A stretch of 64,000 bases of DNA from Duganella sacchari (GTDB taxonomy: Bacteria; Pseudomonadota; Gammaproteobacteria; Burkholderiales; Burkholderiaceae_D): assembly GCF_900143065.1 (NCBI RefSeq), contig NZ_FRCX01000002.1, forward strand, positions 434,001 through 498,000. Direction: 5' to 3'. Shown one piece after another: positions 21,009 to 28,940 of this stretch (position 1 is the first letter of the stretch; every line of letters starts with the position of its first letter). Below the pieces are notes generated by a model. The model ran no database searches, was not told the DNA's origin, and saw only the letters and a program-made list of their open reading frames with translations. The translations under genes and the position numbers were made by a program.

Positions 21009-21148
21009 TGCTTCAGCAGCCGCCAGCCCAGTTCTTCGCGTATGCGTTCGGGCGTGGGCGGCGGCGTGTGTGCATCACGGCGCTGCTGCAACAGGCGGCG
21101 TACCGCCTCTTTGCTGGGATGGGTAGTTTGTGTCCGGGGCGGCTCCAT
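20987..21148 (-). CDS. Small conserved-looking protein, 53 residues, overlapping the TonB receptor end
   Basis: An ATG at 21148-21146 opens a 53-codon frame ending with TGA at 20989-20987, so it overlaps the receptor gene tail by 22 bp on the opposite strand. GAGG lies about seven bases upstream of the start. The product is highly charged: THPSKEAVRRLLQQRRDA, then TPPPTPERIREELGWRLL. The first part looks like a helix with alternating Arg/Leu. It resembles short PSKEAVR...ELGW proteins that I recall from related betaproteobacteria, but that memory cannot be checked here. It has no signal peptide or membrane helix. Function unknown. A 190-bp non-coding stretch separates it from the divergent DUF3300 gene. 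Confidence 0.5.
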   Translation of the reverse strand: MEPPRTQTTHPSKEAVRRLLQQRRDAHTPPPTPERIREELGWRLLKHYNLYEA

Positions 21149-21338
21149 GATGGCCTCACTCAATCCATTACGACCGCTTCATCATGCGCCCCTCCCATAC
21201 CGGTTCATCCAGAAAATAGCCGTGCCTTTGCACAGCTAATGGGGCTTTGCCGACCCCGCGCACGTTACAACAGGTAACAGCTTTATCAGCGGCGAGTTGT
21301 TAATCTGCTTCCAAACTTAGCGAAGAAGGAAGCTCATC

Positions 21339-22898
21339 ATGCCCGTTCAACCACAAAATTTAAGAACAGCAATTTCCTCGACCCTGATACTGAGCCTGCT
21401 GACGATTGCCGGATGCAACAAGCCTGCGGACACGCCGCAACAGAATATCGCGGCAGCGCCAGCCGCTGCCCCCTACACGCCGCCCACCGCCGAGCAACTG
21501 TCGCAGATGGTGGCGCCGATTGCGCTGTTCCCCGACAAGCTGGTAGCCCAGGTGCTGGCGGGCGCCACCTACCCCGAACAAATTACCGCCGCCAACCAGT
21601 GGCTGGCGCAGAATCCGGCCCTGAAAGGTGACGCGCTGCAAAATGCAGAAGCCGCGCAGCCGTGGGACGTCAGCGTGAAGTCGCTGACCGCCTTCCCTGG
21701 CGTACTGAACCAGATGGCTGGCAATCCCCAATGGACCAGGTCGCTGGGCGAAGCCTATGTGAACGATCCCAATGATGTGATGAACGCCATACAGGCGATG
21801 CGGCTGCGCGCCCAGCAGGCGGGCAACCTGAAGAACTCGCCGCAGCTGCGGGTATCGACCACCGTGCGCCAGGCGCCGCCGCCGGACTACGCGCCATCTG
21901 CGGCGGAGCCGTTGGCCTATGCCGGTCCGGCAGTGATACCGCCACCACCGCAGACCATCGTGATTGAACCGGCGCAGCCGGATGTGGTCTACGTGCCGCA
22001 ATACAATCCCACGGTCGTGTATGGCGAACCGGTGGCGGTTTATCCGGGCTGGGTGCGGCAGCAGCCGGCTTATAGCAGTGAAAACCTGGTGACGACCGGG
22101 CTGCTTTCATTTGGTGTCGGCGTGCTGGTCGGCGCCGCCATCGACCATCATCACGACAACGGCTGGCATGCGTGGGGCGTCAACTGGGGTGCGCCGCATC
22201 CTGGCCATTATGACCAAGATGGCGGCTGGCATCGCCCAGCCGTGGTGTACAACAACGCCACGTATATATCAAAGTCCGTCACCGTGGTGAATCACGTCAA
22301 TAACTACCGCATTACCAACAACGTCATCAACCAGGCGCCGCCACGCCCAGCCGGGCCGATGAGCATGCCGCACTTCAATCATCGCGATATGGAACCAGGC
22401 CCGCATGCGACAGCAGTAGCACCGCCGCCGCCCGTCCGCATGGCGGCCGCACCTCAGCAGGTCCAGCCGGCAGCGCCACCTGCCGTTCGGACCGCACCGC
22501 CGTCGCATAGCGCGCAAGCCGCGCCGCCGTTGCCCCGCCATGATCTGCACCTGCAGCCACAGCAGCCGCAGCAACACGTCGCCCAGCAAATGCCGGTGCC
22601 GAAAAGCCCGCCACCTGCTGTCAACCCAGTCCACGAACATGCCGCCGAGCCGCAGCAACACAGCAATGCCGCCCAGCACAACATGCCACAAATGGCCCAG
22701 CACGTAGAGGCGAACCAGCCGCATCCTCCCGCTGCGAGCCATGACGCGAAGCCGCCTGAACATTCTCAGCCGCATCCAGCGCGTCCGGACATGCTCGCCA
22801 TGCACAACGAGCGGCCGCATTCCGCGCCGCCAGCGCCAGCCAAGCCCGCGCCAGAAAAGCACGAAGACAACAAACACCCTCACGAACATCACGGTTAA
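21339..22898 (+). CDS. DUF3300 family lipoprotein
   Basis: A 519-residue envelope protein. A lipoprotein signal with lipobox LTIAGC (Cys about residue 26) is followed by the DUF3300 core (about 50-270: APIALFPDKLVAQVLAGATYP, AAQPWDVSVKSLTAFPGVLNQM, QPDVVYVPQYNPTVVYG). A central short hydrophobic stretch (LLSFGVGVLVGAAI) precedes a His/Trp-rich segment. The C-terminal 180 residues are low complexity, rich in Pro, Gln and His, ending PHEHHG. The His-rich tail could bind metals, but that is inference. DUF3300 proteins have no established function. GAAGGAAG precedes ATG 21339. Nothing in the neighbours explains its role. Confidence 0.85.
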   Translation: MPVQPQNLRTAISSTLILSLLTIAGCNKPADTPQQNIAAAPAAAPYTPPTAEQLSQMVAPIALFPDKLVAQVLAGATYPEQITAANQWLAQNPALKGDALQNAEAAQPWDVSVKSLTAFPGVLNQMAGNPQWTRSLGEAYVNDPNDVMNAIQAMRLRAQQAGNLKNSPQLRVSTTVRQAPPPDYAPSAAEPLAYAGPAVIPPPPQTIVIEPAQPDVVYVPQYNPTVVYGEPVAVYPGWVRQQPAYSSENLVTTGLLSFGVGVLVGAAIDHHHDNGWHAWGVNWGAPHPGHYDQDGGWHRPAVVYNNATYISKSVTVVNHVNNYRITNNVINQAPPRPAGPMSMPHFNHRDMEPGPHATAVAPPPPVRMAAAPQQVQPAAPPAVRTAPPSHSAQAAPPLPRHDLHLQPQQPQQHVAQQMPVPKSPPPAVNPVHEHAAEPQQHSNAAQHNMPQMAQHVEANQPHPPAASHDAKPPEHSQPHPARPDMLAMHNERPHSAPPAPAKPAPEKHEDNKHPHEHHG

Positions 22899-22983
22899 AT
22901 TGCAGATTGGCAATATAGCAAAGCATCTGCTTTACCGGCGGGGCAACAGTGATAGAGTAAGAATTTTCTTTTTCACAATCACG

Positions 22984-23276
22984 ATGCAACGCCTGATCAA
23001 CCCCTTTGTTCTGCTATTGCTTTGTGTTTGCGGCAGCGCCTCCGCCCAGCAGGCGCCGCTGTCACGCTGCCCATCATCAAGGCCGCCGTGATTGCGCGGC
23101 TATCGCAGGCCCAGGCCAGCAATGCTGAAGCCATTGCCAAAGTGGTGTACACGCTGTATCCGTGTCCGTTCTCTCCGAGCGCGGGAACGACTTCAATGCC
23201 GCCACCATGTTCCGCCACTTGCAACGCTTACGCTAATATCAGCGGTGGCGAAGCATGCCACCGCACCGCCGGTTTA
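22984..23276 (+). pseudogene. Decayed small secreted-protein gene with frame breaks
   Basis: ATG 22984 opens a convincing signal peptide (MQRLINPFVLLLLCVCG, then SASAQQAP), but this frame stops at 23089 after 34 more or less normal codons. From about 23055 another frame continues in coding style (LPIIKAAVIARLSQAQASN, then AEAIAKVVYTLYPCPFSPS). A third frame gives NDFNAATMFRHLQRLR and stop near 23236. This looks like one short secreted protein disrupted by at least one small indel. The rest of the 22899-23273 interval shows no other gene. I do not recognise the family. Sequencing error is an alternative explanation. Confidence 0.4.
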
Positions 23277-23774
23277 ATTCAACGCCAGCAGCAACTCGTC
23301 CAGGCGCTCCAGGGTTGACGTCATGCCGTCCTTCATTCCCATGTCAATGACTTGCTGGATCGCTTCGGGCGAGGCATAGGCAACCACTGTCTCGACCACG
23401 GTATGGTCTGCCTTGTCCGAGAACGTGACACTCCAGGTCGACCGCGGCAGATCAGGATTCAGCGCTCCGCTGGCATCGGAAAATCCATCCAGCGCCGTGT
23501 AACGGTCAATCGGCTGTATGGTCTGATAATCCAGACGTCCCCAGTATTCCTGGCCATTCGGTTCAACCATCGCGTAATGCCAATGACCGCCTTCGCGGAA
23601 CTCCATGGACTTGGTTTTCGTGGTCAGCGGTTTCGGCGCAAACCAACGGTCCAGCAGCTCGCTCTTCGTATAGCAATCCCACACCAGCTGCCGCCCGGCG
23701 GCAAACTCGCGCTGGACGGTGATGGTGCTCTTTTCTTTATCGACCACGAAGTCAAATTGCAAATCAGCTTTCAT
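23274..23774 (-). CDS. SRPBCC / AHSA1-like domain protein
   Basis: A 166-residue single-domain protein of the START/SRPBCC fold. Typical AHSA1 features are TVQREFAAGRQLVWDCYTKS, ELLDRWFAPKPLTTKT, the conserved FREGGHWHYAM segment, and the C-terminal GMKDGMTSTLERLDELL helix. The fold binds hydrophobic ligands; in this arrangement the partner is usually an ArsR-type repressor. It overlaps the upstream ArsR gene by 11 bp (23764-23774), so the two are translated from one message. A physiological ligand is not known for this subgroup. Confidence 0.88.
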   Translation of the reverse strand: MKADLQFDFVVDKEKSTITVQREFAAGRQLVWDCYTKSELLDRWFAPKPLTTKTKSMEFREGGHWHYAMVEPNGQEYWGRLDYQTIQPIDRYTALDGFSDASGALNPDLPRSTWSVTFSDKADHTVVETVVAYASPEAIQQVIDMGMKDGMTSTLERLDELLLALN

Positions 23775-24108
23775 CTTGTTCGCCTTTCAGGGTAATGAGT
23801 AGGTTATCGAGGTTGTCATATCGGCTTTGCCAGGTCACGCGCTGCTGTTCGAACCACTGTTCTGCTGCTGCCAGGTTCTCGCGGTTAAGTTTGCAGGTTC
23901 GTACCCGACCTGTCTTTTCGGATGCAATCAGACCGCAGCTTTCAAGAACCTTGATGTGCTTCAGGAAAGACGGCAGTCCCAGGCCGAATGGCTCCGCCAG
24001 CTCCTTGATGGAAGCGGACCCCAAGCCCAGCCGCGCAATCACCGACCGTCGAGTCGGGTCAGCCAGTGCGTGGAACATGTCGTCTAACGATGCAGAATAG
24101 TTTCCCAT
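23764..24108 (-). CDS. ArsR family (winged-helix) transcriptional repressor
   Basis: A 114-residue winged-helix protein: LDDMFHALADPTRRSVIARL (helix 1), then the recognition region ASIKELAEPFGLGLPSFLKHI and the wing SEKTGRVRTCKLN. It has no metal-binding CxC box, as in the SRPBCC-linked subgroup. Two starts fall inside a duplicated 30-bp unit: ATG 24108 (chosen) and ATG 24138, each followed by MGNY. Neither has a ribosome-binding site, so leaderless translation is possible. The duplicated unit carries ATAGTT/AACTAT dyads that probably bind this repressor itself. Cotranscribed with the SRPBCC gene. Confidence 0.85.
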   Translation of the reverse strand: MGNYSASLDDMFHALADPTRRSVIARLGLGSASIKELAEPFGLGLPSFLKHIKVLESCGLIASEKTGRVRTCKLNRENLAAAEQWFEQQRVTWQSRYDNLDNLLITLKGEQDES

Positions 24109-24150
24109 GTGGCGAACTATAGCACAATAGTTTCCCATTTGGCGAACTAT
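24096..24150. repeat. Tandem 25-bp repeat with paired dyads (probable ArsR operators)
   Basis: Two 25-bp copies (24096-24120 and 24126-24150) differ at one base and are spaced 30 bp apart. Each contains ATAGTT, twelve bases, then AACTAT, an exact inverted pair (24097-24120 and 24127-24150). The copies cover both possible start codons of the ArsR gene. A 30-bp period puts the sites about three helical turns apart, so two repressor dimers would lie on the same DNA face. Binding by the ArsR product is inferred from position. Confidence 0.6.
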
Positions 24151-24172
24151 TTATGGCCAAGCCCCGACCTGC

Positions 24173-25789
24173 TCACGCCGCCTTGCGCAACTCCGCTGGT
24201 GGCAAGGCCACCCGCACCGGCAGCTGCTGAATCCGCGCTGCGTCGATTTTGAAGGATCCGACCAGTTGCGCCAGTTCGCGCGCCTGCGCCTGCATGGCGC
24301 CGGCCGCAGCGGCGGCTTCCTCCACCAGCGCCGCGTTCTGCTGGGTGACGTCATCCATGTCGCTGATGGCCGCATTCACTTGCTCGATGCCGTGTTCCTG
24401 CTCTTCGCTGGCAGCGCTGATGGCGCCAATAATCGTCGTTACCTTCTGCACGCTGGCAACGATCTCGACCATCGTCGCGCCGGCCGTCTCAGCCAGCTCA
24501 CTGCCGCTGGCAACCCGCTCCGCCGAATCGTTGATGAGCTTTTTGATTTCCTTCGCCGCATCCGCAGAACGCTGCGCCAGCGAACGCACTTCGCCCGCCA
24601 CCACGGCAAAGCCACGGCCTTGCTCGCCGGCGCGTGCAGCTTCCACCGCCGCGTTCAAAGCCAGAATATTGGTCTGGAACGCGATGCCGTCGATGACGCT
24701 GGTGATGTCCACGATTTTGTGCGCGTAATCATTGATGCTGGCCATGGTCCGCACCACTTGCGATACCACGGCGCCACCCTTGCCCGCCACCTCGGACGCC
24801 GACACCGCCAGCTGATTCGCCTGGCGCGCGTTGCCGCTGTTCTGGCGCACGGCGGCAGTCAATTCCTCCATCGCCGACGCCGTCTCTTCCAGCGCGCCAG
24901 CCTGGTGCTCGGTACGGCGCGACAAGTCCATATTGCCCGTGGCGATTTCACGCGAAGCCGAGTTGATCGCCACCGCGCCATCGCGCACGCGGCCCACCGT
25001 GTCGGCCAGGCGGCCCGTCATGTGGCTCAGCGCGTCGAACAGCTGGCCGATCTCGTCGCTGCGGCCATGGGCAATCGCCACATGCAGTTCACCGCCGGCC
25101 ACCTGCTCCGCCAGTTCCACCGCTCTGGTCAGCGGACGCACAATGCTGCGGGTCAGCTGCCAGGCCAGCACCGCGCCCAGTACCAGCGTCGCTCCGCCCA
25201 GGCCGATCAGCAAGGCACGGCTGCCCGCGAACTGGCTGGCCGACTGTTCCGCCAGCGCCTTGGCCTGCTGCGTCTGATACGCCAGCAGTTTATCCAGCGC
25301 ACCGGTGTAGGCCTTGAAGACGCCGGGCCACTGGTTATCCAGCACCTCGCCCACTTCCTGCACCCGGCCACTGTCCTTGAACTTGAACATCTCGCCGCGC
25401 ATGGCCAGGAAAGCCGCCTTCCTGGCCGCCACCGCGCGCAGCAGTTCGACTTCCTGGCCCGCAGCCGGCATGGCCGCCAGCTTGCGTTCCATCTCGGCCG
25501 CGACTTTTTCGCCGGCGGTCAGCTGGGCCTGGAAGATGTCCGACACTTCCAGGCTGTCGCTGCGGCCTATCGACATCGCCCTCAAGCCGTTCAGCTCAGT
25601 CACGCCCAGCAACTCGGACGTCAGCTGCTGCCGCGCCAGCTTCTCATGCACCAGGTTGGACGCCGTATCGTTGGCCGACTGCAGCCGCCACAGCGACACG
25701 CCCGACATGCACGCCATCACAAACAACAGCACCGCGAACGATGCCACCACACGCATACCCGTATTCAATTGGGGGAATTTCATAGCCAT
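24173..25789 (-). CDS. Methyl-accepting chemotaxis protein
   Basis: A 538-residue chemoreceptor. TM1 is about residues 12-33, then a four-helix-bundle-like periplasmic domain (about 34-190), TM2 (about 192-214), HAMP (about 215-268) and the signalling hairpin. The hairpin tip reads [20 protein letters not shown] followed by [20 protein letters not shown], the CheA/CheW contact region. Methylation helices flank it. The C-terminus (ELRKAA) has no NWETF-type CheR/CheB tether. It would sense a soluble periplasmic ligand and control flagellar or twitching behaviour. ATG 25789 or 25783 may be the start. It is divergent from the sia-like cassette, 177 bp away. Confidence 0.93.
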   Translation of the reverse strand: MAMKFPQLNTGMRVVASFAVLLFVMACMSGVSLWRLQSANDTASNLVHEKLARQQLTSELLGVTELNGLRAMSIGRSDSLEVSDIFQAQLTAGEKVAAEMERKLAAMPAAGQEVELLRAVAARKAAFLAMRGEMFKFKDSGRVQEVGEVLDNQWPGVFKAYTGALDKLLAYQTQQAKALAEQSASQFAGSRALLIGLGGATLVLGAVLAWQLTRSIVRPLTRAVELAEQVAGGELHVAIAHGRSDEIGQLFDALSHMTGRLADTVGRVRDGAVAINSASREIATGNMDLSRRTEHQAGALEETASAMEELTAAVRQNSGNARQANQLAVSASEVAGKGGAVVSQVVRTMASINDYAHKIVDITSVIDGIAFQTNILALNAAVEAARAGEQGRGFAVVAGEVRSLAQRSADAAKEIKKLINDSAERVASGSELAETAGATMVEIVASVQKVTTIIGAISAASEEQEHGIEQVNAAISDMDDVTQQNAALVEEAAAAAGAMQAQARELAQLVGSFKIDAARIQQLPVRVALPPAELRKAA

Positions 25790-25966
25790 TCATCTAAGGA
25801 AAAGTGCCTACTGCACGAATACTCACCAATCTACACACCGAATATGACGTCGATGTTACCGCAAGGCAATTTAAGCAATACTATTTTCTTCTGGTTAAGA
25901 TGTAATGAGGATGTAACAATTTCCCAGTAGCATGTAAGGCTCAGTGTTGATAAAGGGTTTCCGGCC

Positions 25967-27190
25967 GTGGAGTTCAATGCCTCTCGTTTGCACCTGCCTC
26001 GTTTTCGTCTGTCTGTGGCCGCCGATTTGTGCGTCGAGACGATTTCGGTCCTGTCGGATACCAGCAATTTCGCCGTCCTGGAACTGTTCACCGAGCGCCG
26101 TGACCTGATGAGCCTGCCCGTGATCGAGGCCGGCCGCCCCATCGGCCTCATCAGCCGCAACATCTTCATGTCGCAGATGTCCAAGCCCTTCTATCACGAG
26201 CTGTATGGCAAGAAGAGCTGCATCGCCTTCATGGACAAGGAACCGCTGATCGTCGATGCCAACATGAGCATTGAAGCGCTGACCTTCCGTGCCGTGGAGT
26301 CGGGCGAAAAAGCGCTGGCCGACGGATTTATCGTAACGCGTGACGGCGTCCTGGCCGGCGTCGGCTTCGGCCTGCAGCTCATGAACGTGGTGGCCAATAT
26401 GCAGGCCGAGAAAAACCGCCAGATCATGCACAGCATCGACTACGCCAGCGTAATCCAGCGTTCGCTGCTGCGCCCCTCCAACCTGGCCCTGTCCGAAGCG
26501 CTGGACGACGCCCACCTGGAGTGGCAGCCGCGCGATGTGGTGGGCGGCGACTTCTACCACTTTGCCCGCTACGAGGACGGCTGGTTCGCCGCGATTGCCG
26601 ACTGCACCGGCCACGGCGTCCCGGGCGCCTTCATGACCCTGATTTCTTCCTCGACGTTAACCCAGGCCTTGCAGCAACTGGGGCCGCGCGATCCGGCCCG
26701 CCTGATTGCCGAAGTCAGCCGCGGCGTCAAAGGCATGCTGGGCCAGGTCGAAGGCCACGGCACGGCCGAGTCCAACGATGGCATGGATGCCGCCTTCCTG
26801 TGGTTCGACAACGCTACGCGCCAGCTGCACTTCGCCGGCGCCAAGCTGTCGCTGTTCCAGCTCGACCCGGACCAGCAGGCGGTGCAGACCGTGGACGGCG
26901 AACGCATGGGCGTCGGCTATGTCGATTCGCCGCTGGACTACCAGTGGACCAATAAAGTCATCCCGATTCCGGAAGGCAGCCTGCTGTTCCTGACCACCGA
27001 CGGCCTGATCGACCAGATCGGCGGCGCCAAGGACATCGCCTACGGCAAGCGCCGCATGCGCGACGTGCTGCTGGCCACGCGTACCGAGTGCGCGCGCCAT
27101 GTGGCCCAGGCCATGCTGGACGACTACCAGACGTGGCAGGGCGAACAGCCGCGCCGCGACGACCTCACCTTTTTCTGTTTCCGCCCCTAA
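25967..27190 (+). CDS. siaA: SiaA-like PP2C (SpoIIE-type) phosphatase with CBS-like N-terminus
   Basis: A 407-residue soluble protein. The N-terminal 140 residues look like a pair of CBS motifs (VLSDTSNFAVLELF, LMSLPVIEAGRPIGLISR, DGFIVTRDGVLAGVG). The SpoIIE/PP2C domain follows (about 170-405) with metal-binding motifs GGDFYHF, IADCTGHGVPGAFMT, DGMDAAFLWF and DDLTFFCF. By analogy with the Pseudomonas SiaABCD pathway it should dephosphorylate SiaC and so switch on the SiaD cyclase. Pseudomonas SiaA is a membrane HAMP protein; this one has no membrane helix, so the input differs. Start GTG 25967 has AAAGGG at 25952-25957. First gene of a four-gene operon. Confidence 0.85.
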   Translation: MEFNASRLHLPRFRLSVAADLCVETISVLSDTSNFAVLELFTERRDLMSLPVIEAGRPIGLISRNIFMSQMSKPFYHELYGKKSCIAFMDKEPLIVDANMSIEALTFRAVESGEKALADGFIVTRDGVLAGVGFGLQLMNVVANMQAEKNRQIMHSIDYASVIQRSLLRPSNLALSEALDDAHLEWQPRDVVGGDFYHFARYEDGWFAAIADCTGHGVPGAFMTLISSSTLTQALQQLGPRDPARLIAEVSRGVKGMLGQVEGHGTAESNDGMDAAFLWFDNATRQLHFAGAKLSLFQLDPDQQAVQTVDGERMGVGYVDSPLDYQWTNKVIPIPEGSLLFLTTDGLIDQIGGAKDIAYGKRRMRDVLLATRTECARHVAQAMLDDYQTWQGEQPRRDDLTFFCFRP

Positions 27191-27202
27191 GAGGAGCACG
27201 AT

Positions 27203-27760
27203 TTGTTGTACAAAGAATTCAGCGATTTCTATGAAGTGGCCCGCAAGCGCCACATCATCTTTTTCTACGTGGGCTATTTCTCGCAGCACGTGGTCGCCGC
27301 CATTTCAGAGACCATCAAGGCGCGGCTCGATACGGCCGGTGCGGCAGGCCCAACGCGCCGCCGCATCTTCTCCTCGTTTGTCGAAATGTCGCAAAACATC
27401 ATGCACTACTCGTCGGACACGCTGACGCCGGATACGGCGACCGAGAACCAGATGCGCCGCGGCTCGTTCTGCATCGGCATGAAGGGCGACAGCTTCTTCC
27501 TGCTGTGCGCCAATCCGGTGGACAGCGAGAATGTGGAACGCATCCGCAGCCGCCTGGAGCCGCTGCATAGCATGACCATGGAAGAGATCAAGTCCGCCTA
27601 TAAAAAAGCGCTGCGTGAAGAAACCCCGGCCGACAGCAAGGGCGCGGGCCTGGGCTTCCTGACCATGGCGCGCGACGCCAGCGAGCCGCTGGAATTCGAA
27701 TTTGTGCAGGATGAACACAACCCCGAAGCCACGGTCTTCTGCATCAAAGCGATTATCTGA
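27203..27760 (+). CDS. siaB: SiaB family protein kinase
   Basis: A 185-residue protein of the SiaB/DUF6272 type with an HATPase-like fold: FVEMSQNIMHYSSD supplies an N-box-like E-x-x-Q-N, and GAGLGFLTMARDA a G-box. In the described Pseudomonas pathway SiaB phosphorylates SiaC and opposes SiaA. The start is TTG 27203 (or TTG 27206), with a strong GAGGAG at 27191-27196. It lies 12 bases after siaA and 23 bases before siaC. Confidence 0.85.
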   Translation: MLYKEFSDFYEVARKRHIIFFYVGYFSQHVVAAISETIKARLDTAGAAGPTRRRIFSSFVEMSQNIMHYSSDTLTPDTATENQMRRGSFCIGMKGDSFFLLCANPVDSENVERIRSRLEPLHSMTMEEIKSAYKKALREETPADSKGAGLGFLTMARDASEPLEFEFVQDEHNPEATVFCIKAII

Positions 27761-27783
27761 ACCAAATACTGAGAACAACGACA

Positions 27784-28170
27784 ATGGAACCACTTTTTAT
27801 CGCCGCCTCGCCCACCTCGCCGGAAGTCGATTTCCGCTTCGACCAGCACACGCTGTCGATCAAGGGCGAATCCTATCCAGAGAACGCCGCCGCCTTCTAC
27901 GGCCCGGTGATCGCGCGCGTGCAGGCCTATCTGGACAGCTACAAGGATGCAGAGATTACCGTCAACGTCTCGCTGGCCTACTTCAACAGCTCCAGCACCA
28001 AGATGCTGTTCACCTTTTTTGAAGCGCTCAACAATGCCGCCATCGCCGGCAACCAGGTACGCCTGAACTGGTACCACGACGAGGACGACGACACCATCCT
28101 CGAATTCGGCCAGGAATTGCAGGACGATTTCGGCGCTCTCGACTTCCACGACCATGCAGTGAGCAACTGA
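27784..28170 (+). CDS. siaC: SiaC-like DUF1987 signalling switch protein
   Basis: A 128-residue DUF1987 protein, an anti-anti-sigma-like small switch. The segment YFNSSSTKMLF (Ser69-Thr72) corresponds to the region holding the phosphorylated Thr of Pseudomonas SiaC. When unphosphorylated, SiaC binds and activates the SiaD cyclase; phosphorylation by SiaB prevents this. Its TGA overlaps the siaD ATG by one base (TGATG), indicating coupled translation of the two partners. The acidic stretch DEDDD near residues 99-104 is typical of the family. Confidence 0.87.
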   Translation: MEPLFIAASPTSPEVDFRFDQHTLSIKGESYPENAAAFYGPVIARVQAYLDSYKDAEITVNVSLAYFNSSSTKMLFTFFEALNNAAIAGNQVRLNWYHDEDDDTILEFGQELQDDFGALDFHDHAVSN

Positions 28171-28940
28171 TGAAACCCATGGCCGACGCCGACCTGTTTG
28201 CGCTGGAGAGCGCCGCCCTGGCCAACGCCAAGGCGGCACATGCCGACCCACGCGCCGACGCCCGCGCAGCGCTGGCCGAGATGATTGTTCATTACGAGCG
28301 CCTGATGCGCGAGAGCCGGCGCCTGATCCGCCGCAGCGACCGCGCGGAGCTCGACATGAACCAGATGAACCGCCAGCTGCACGAACTGGCGCAGCAGCTC
28401 GAATACCGCGCCACCCACGATCCGCTCAGCGGCGCCCTGAACCGCGCCGCCGTCATCGACACCGCCAGCGCCTGCCTGCAACACAGCGATATGGCGCTGA
28501 TCGTGCTGGACATCGATCACTTCAAGTGGATTAACGACGATTTCGGCCACCCGGCCGGTGATACCGTCATCAAGACCGTGGTGGTCTGCTTGCGCCGCCT
28601 GCTTGGACCGGAAGTGGCAGTCGGCCGCGTCGGCGGCGAAGAGTTCTCGGTGATCTGGCCGACCTCCGACGTCGAGGAAGCGCGCGAGGTGGCGCTGCAC
28701 ATCTGCGAGGCCATCGCCGACCAGGTCTTCGGCACGCCGATCGACCGCCAGATCACGGCCAGCGTGGGTGTCAGCTGGAATACGGCAGGCACCGGCTTCG
28801 AGCTGGCCTACAGCCGCGCCGACGAAGCACTGTACGCCGCCAAGCGCGCGGGCCGCAACTGCGTGAAAGTCTATTCACAACTGCCGCTGCCCGTCACCGC
28901 CCACGTCCCCGCCAGCGTCAGCCTGAGCACCGAAGCCTAG
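28170..28940 (+). CDS. siaD: SiaD-like diguanylate cyclase (GGDEF)
   Basis: A 256-residue soluble enzyme with an N-terminal coiled-coil stalk (about 40-90) and a GGDEF domain. DPLSGALNRAA matches the entry motif and the active-site loop is GGEEF (155-159), so synthesis of cyclic-di-GMP from two GTP is expected. The residues five before GGEEF are GPEV rather than RxxD, so the usual product-inhibition site is missing. That fits control by SiaC binding to the stalk rather than by feedback. The C-terminal tail is Pro/Ser rich. The stop shares CTAG with the stop of the convergent dehydrogenase. Confidence 0.9.
   Translation: MKPMADADLFALESAALANAKAAHADPRADARAALAEMIVHYERLMRESRRLIRRSDRAELDMNQMNRQLHELAQQLEYRATHDPLSGALNRAAVIDTASACLQHSDMALIVLDIDHFKWINDDFGHPAGDTVIKTVVVCLRRLLGPEVAVGRVGGEEFSVIWPTSDVEEAREVALHICEAIADQVFGTPIDRQITASVGVSWNTAGTGFELAYSRADEALYAAKRAGRNCVKVYSQLPLPVTAHVPASVSLSTEA

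Noticed and set aside
21008..21277. An 89-codon plus-strand frame after the TonB receptor
   Set aside because: No ribosome site or recognisable composition; the minus-strand 53-codon frame over the same DNA looks more like a gene.
25967..27190. SiaA as a plain anti-sigma regulator phosphatase (RsbU-like)
   Set aside because: The following SiaB, DUF1987 and GGDEF genes, with their order and overlaps, fit the Sia pathway; no sigma or anti-sigma gene is nearby.
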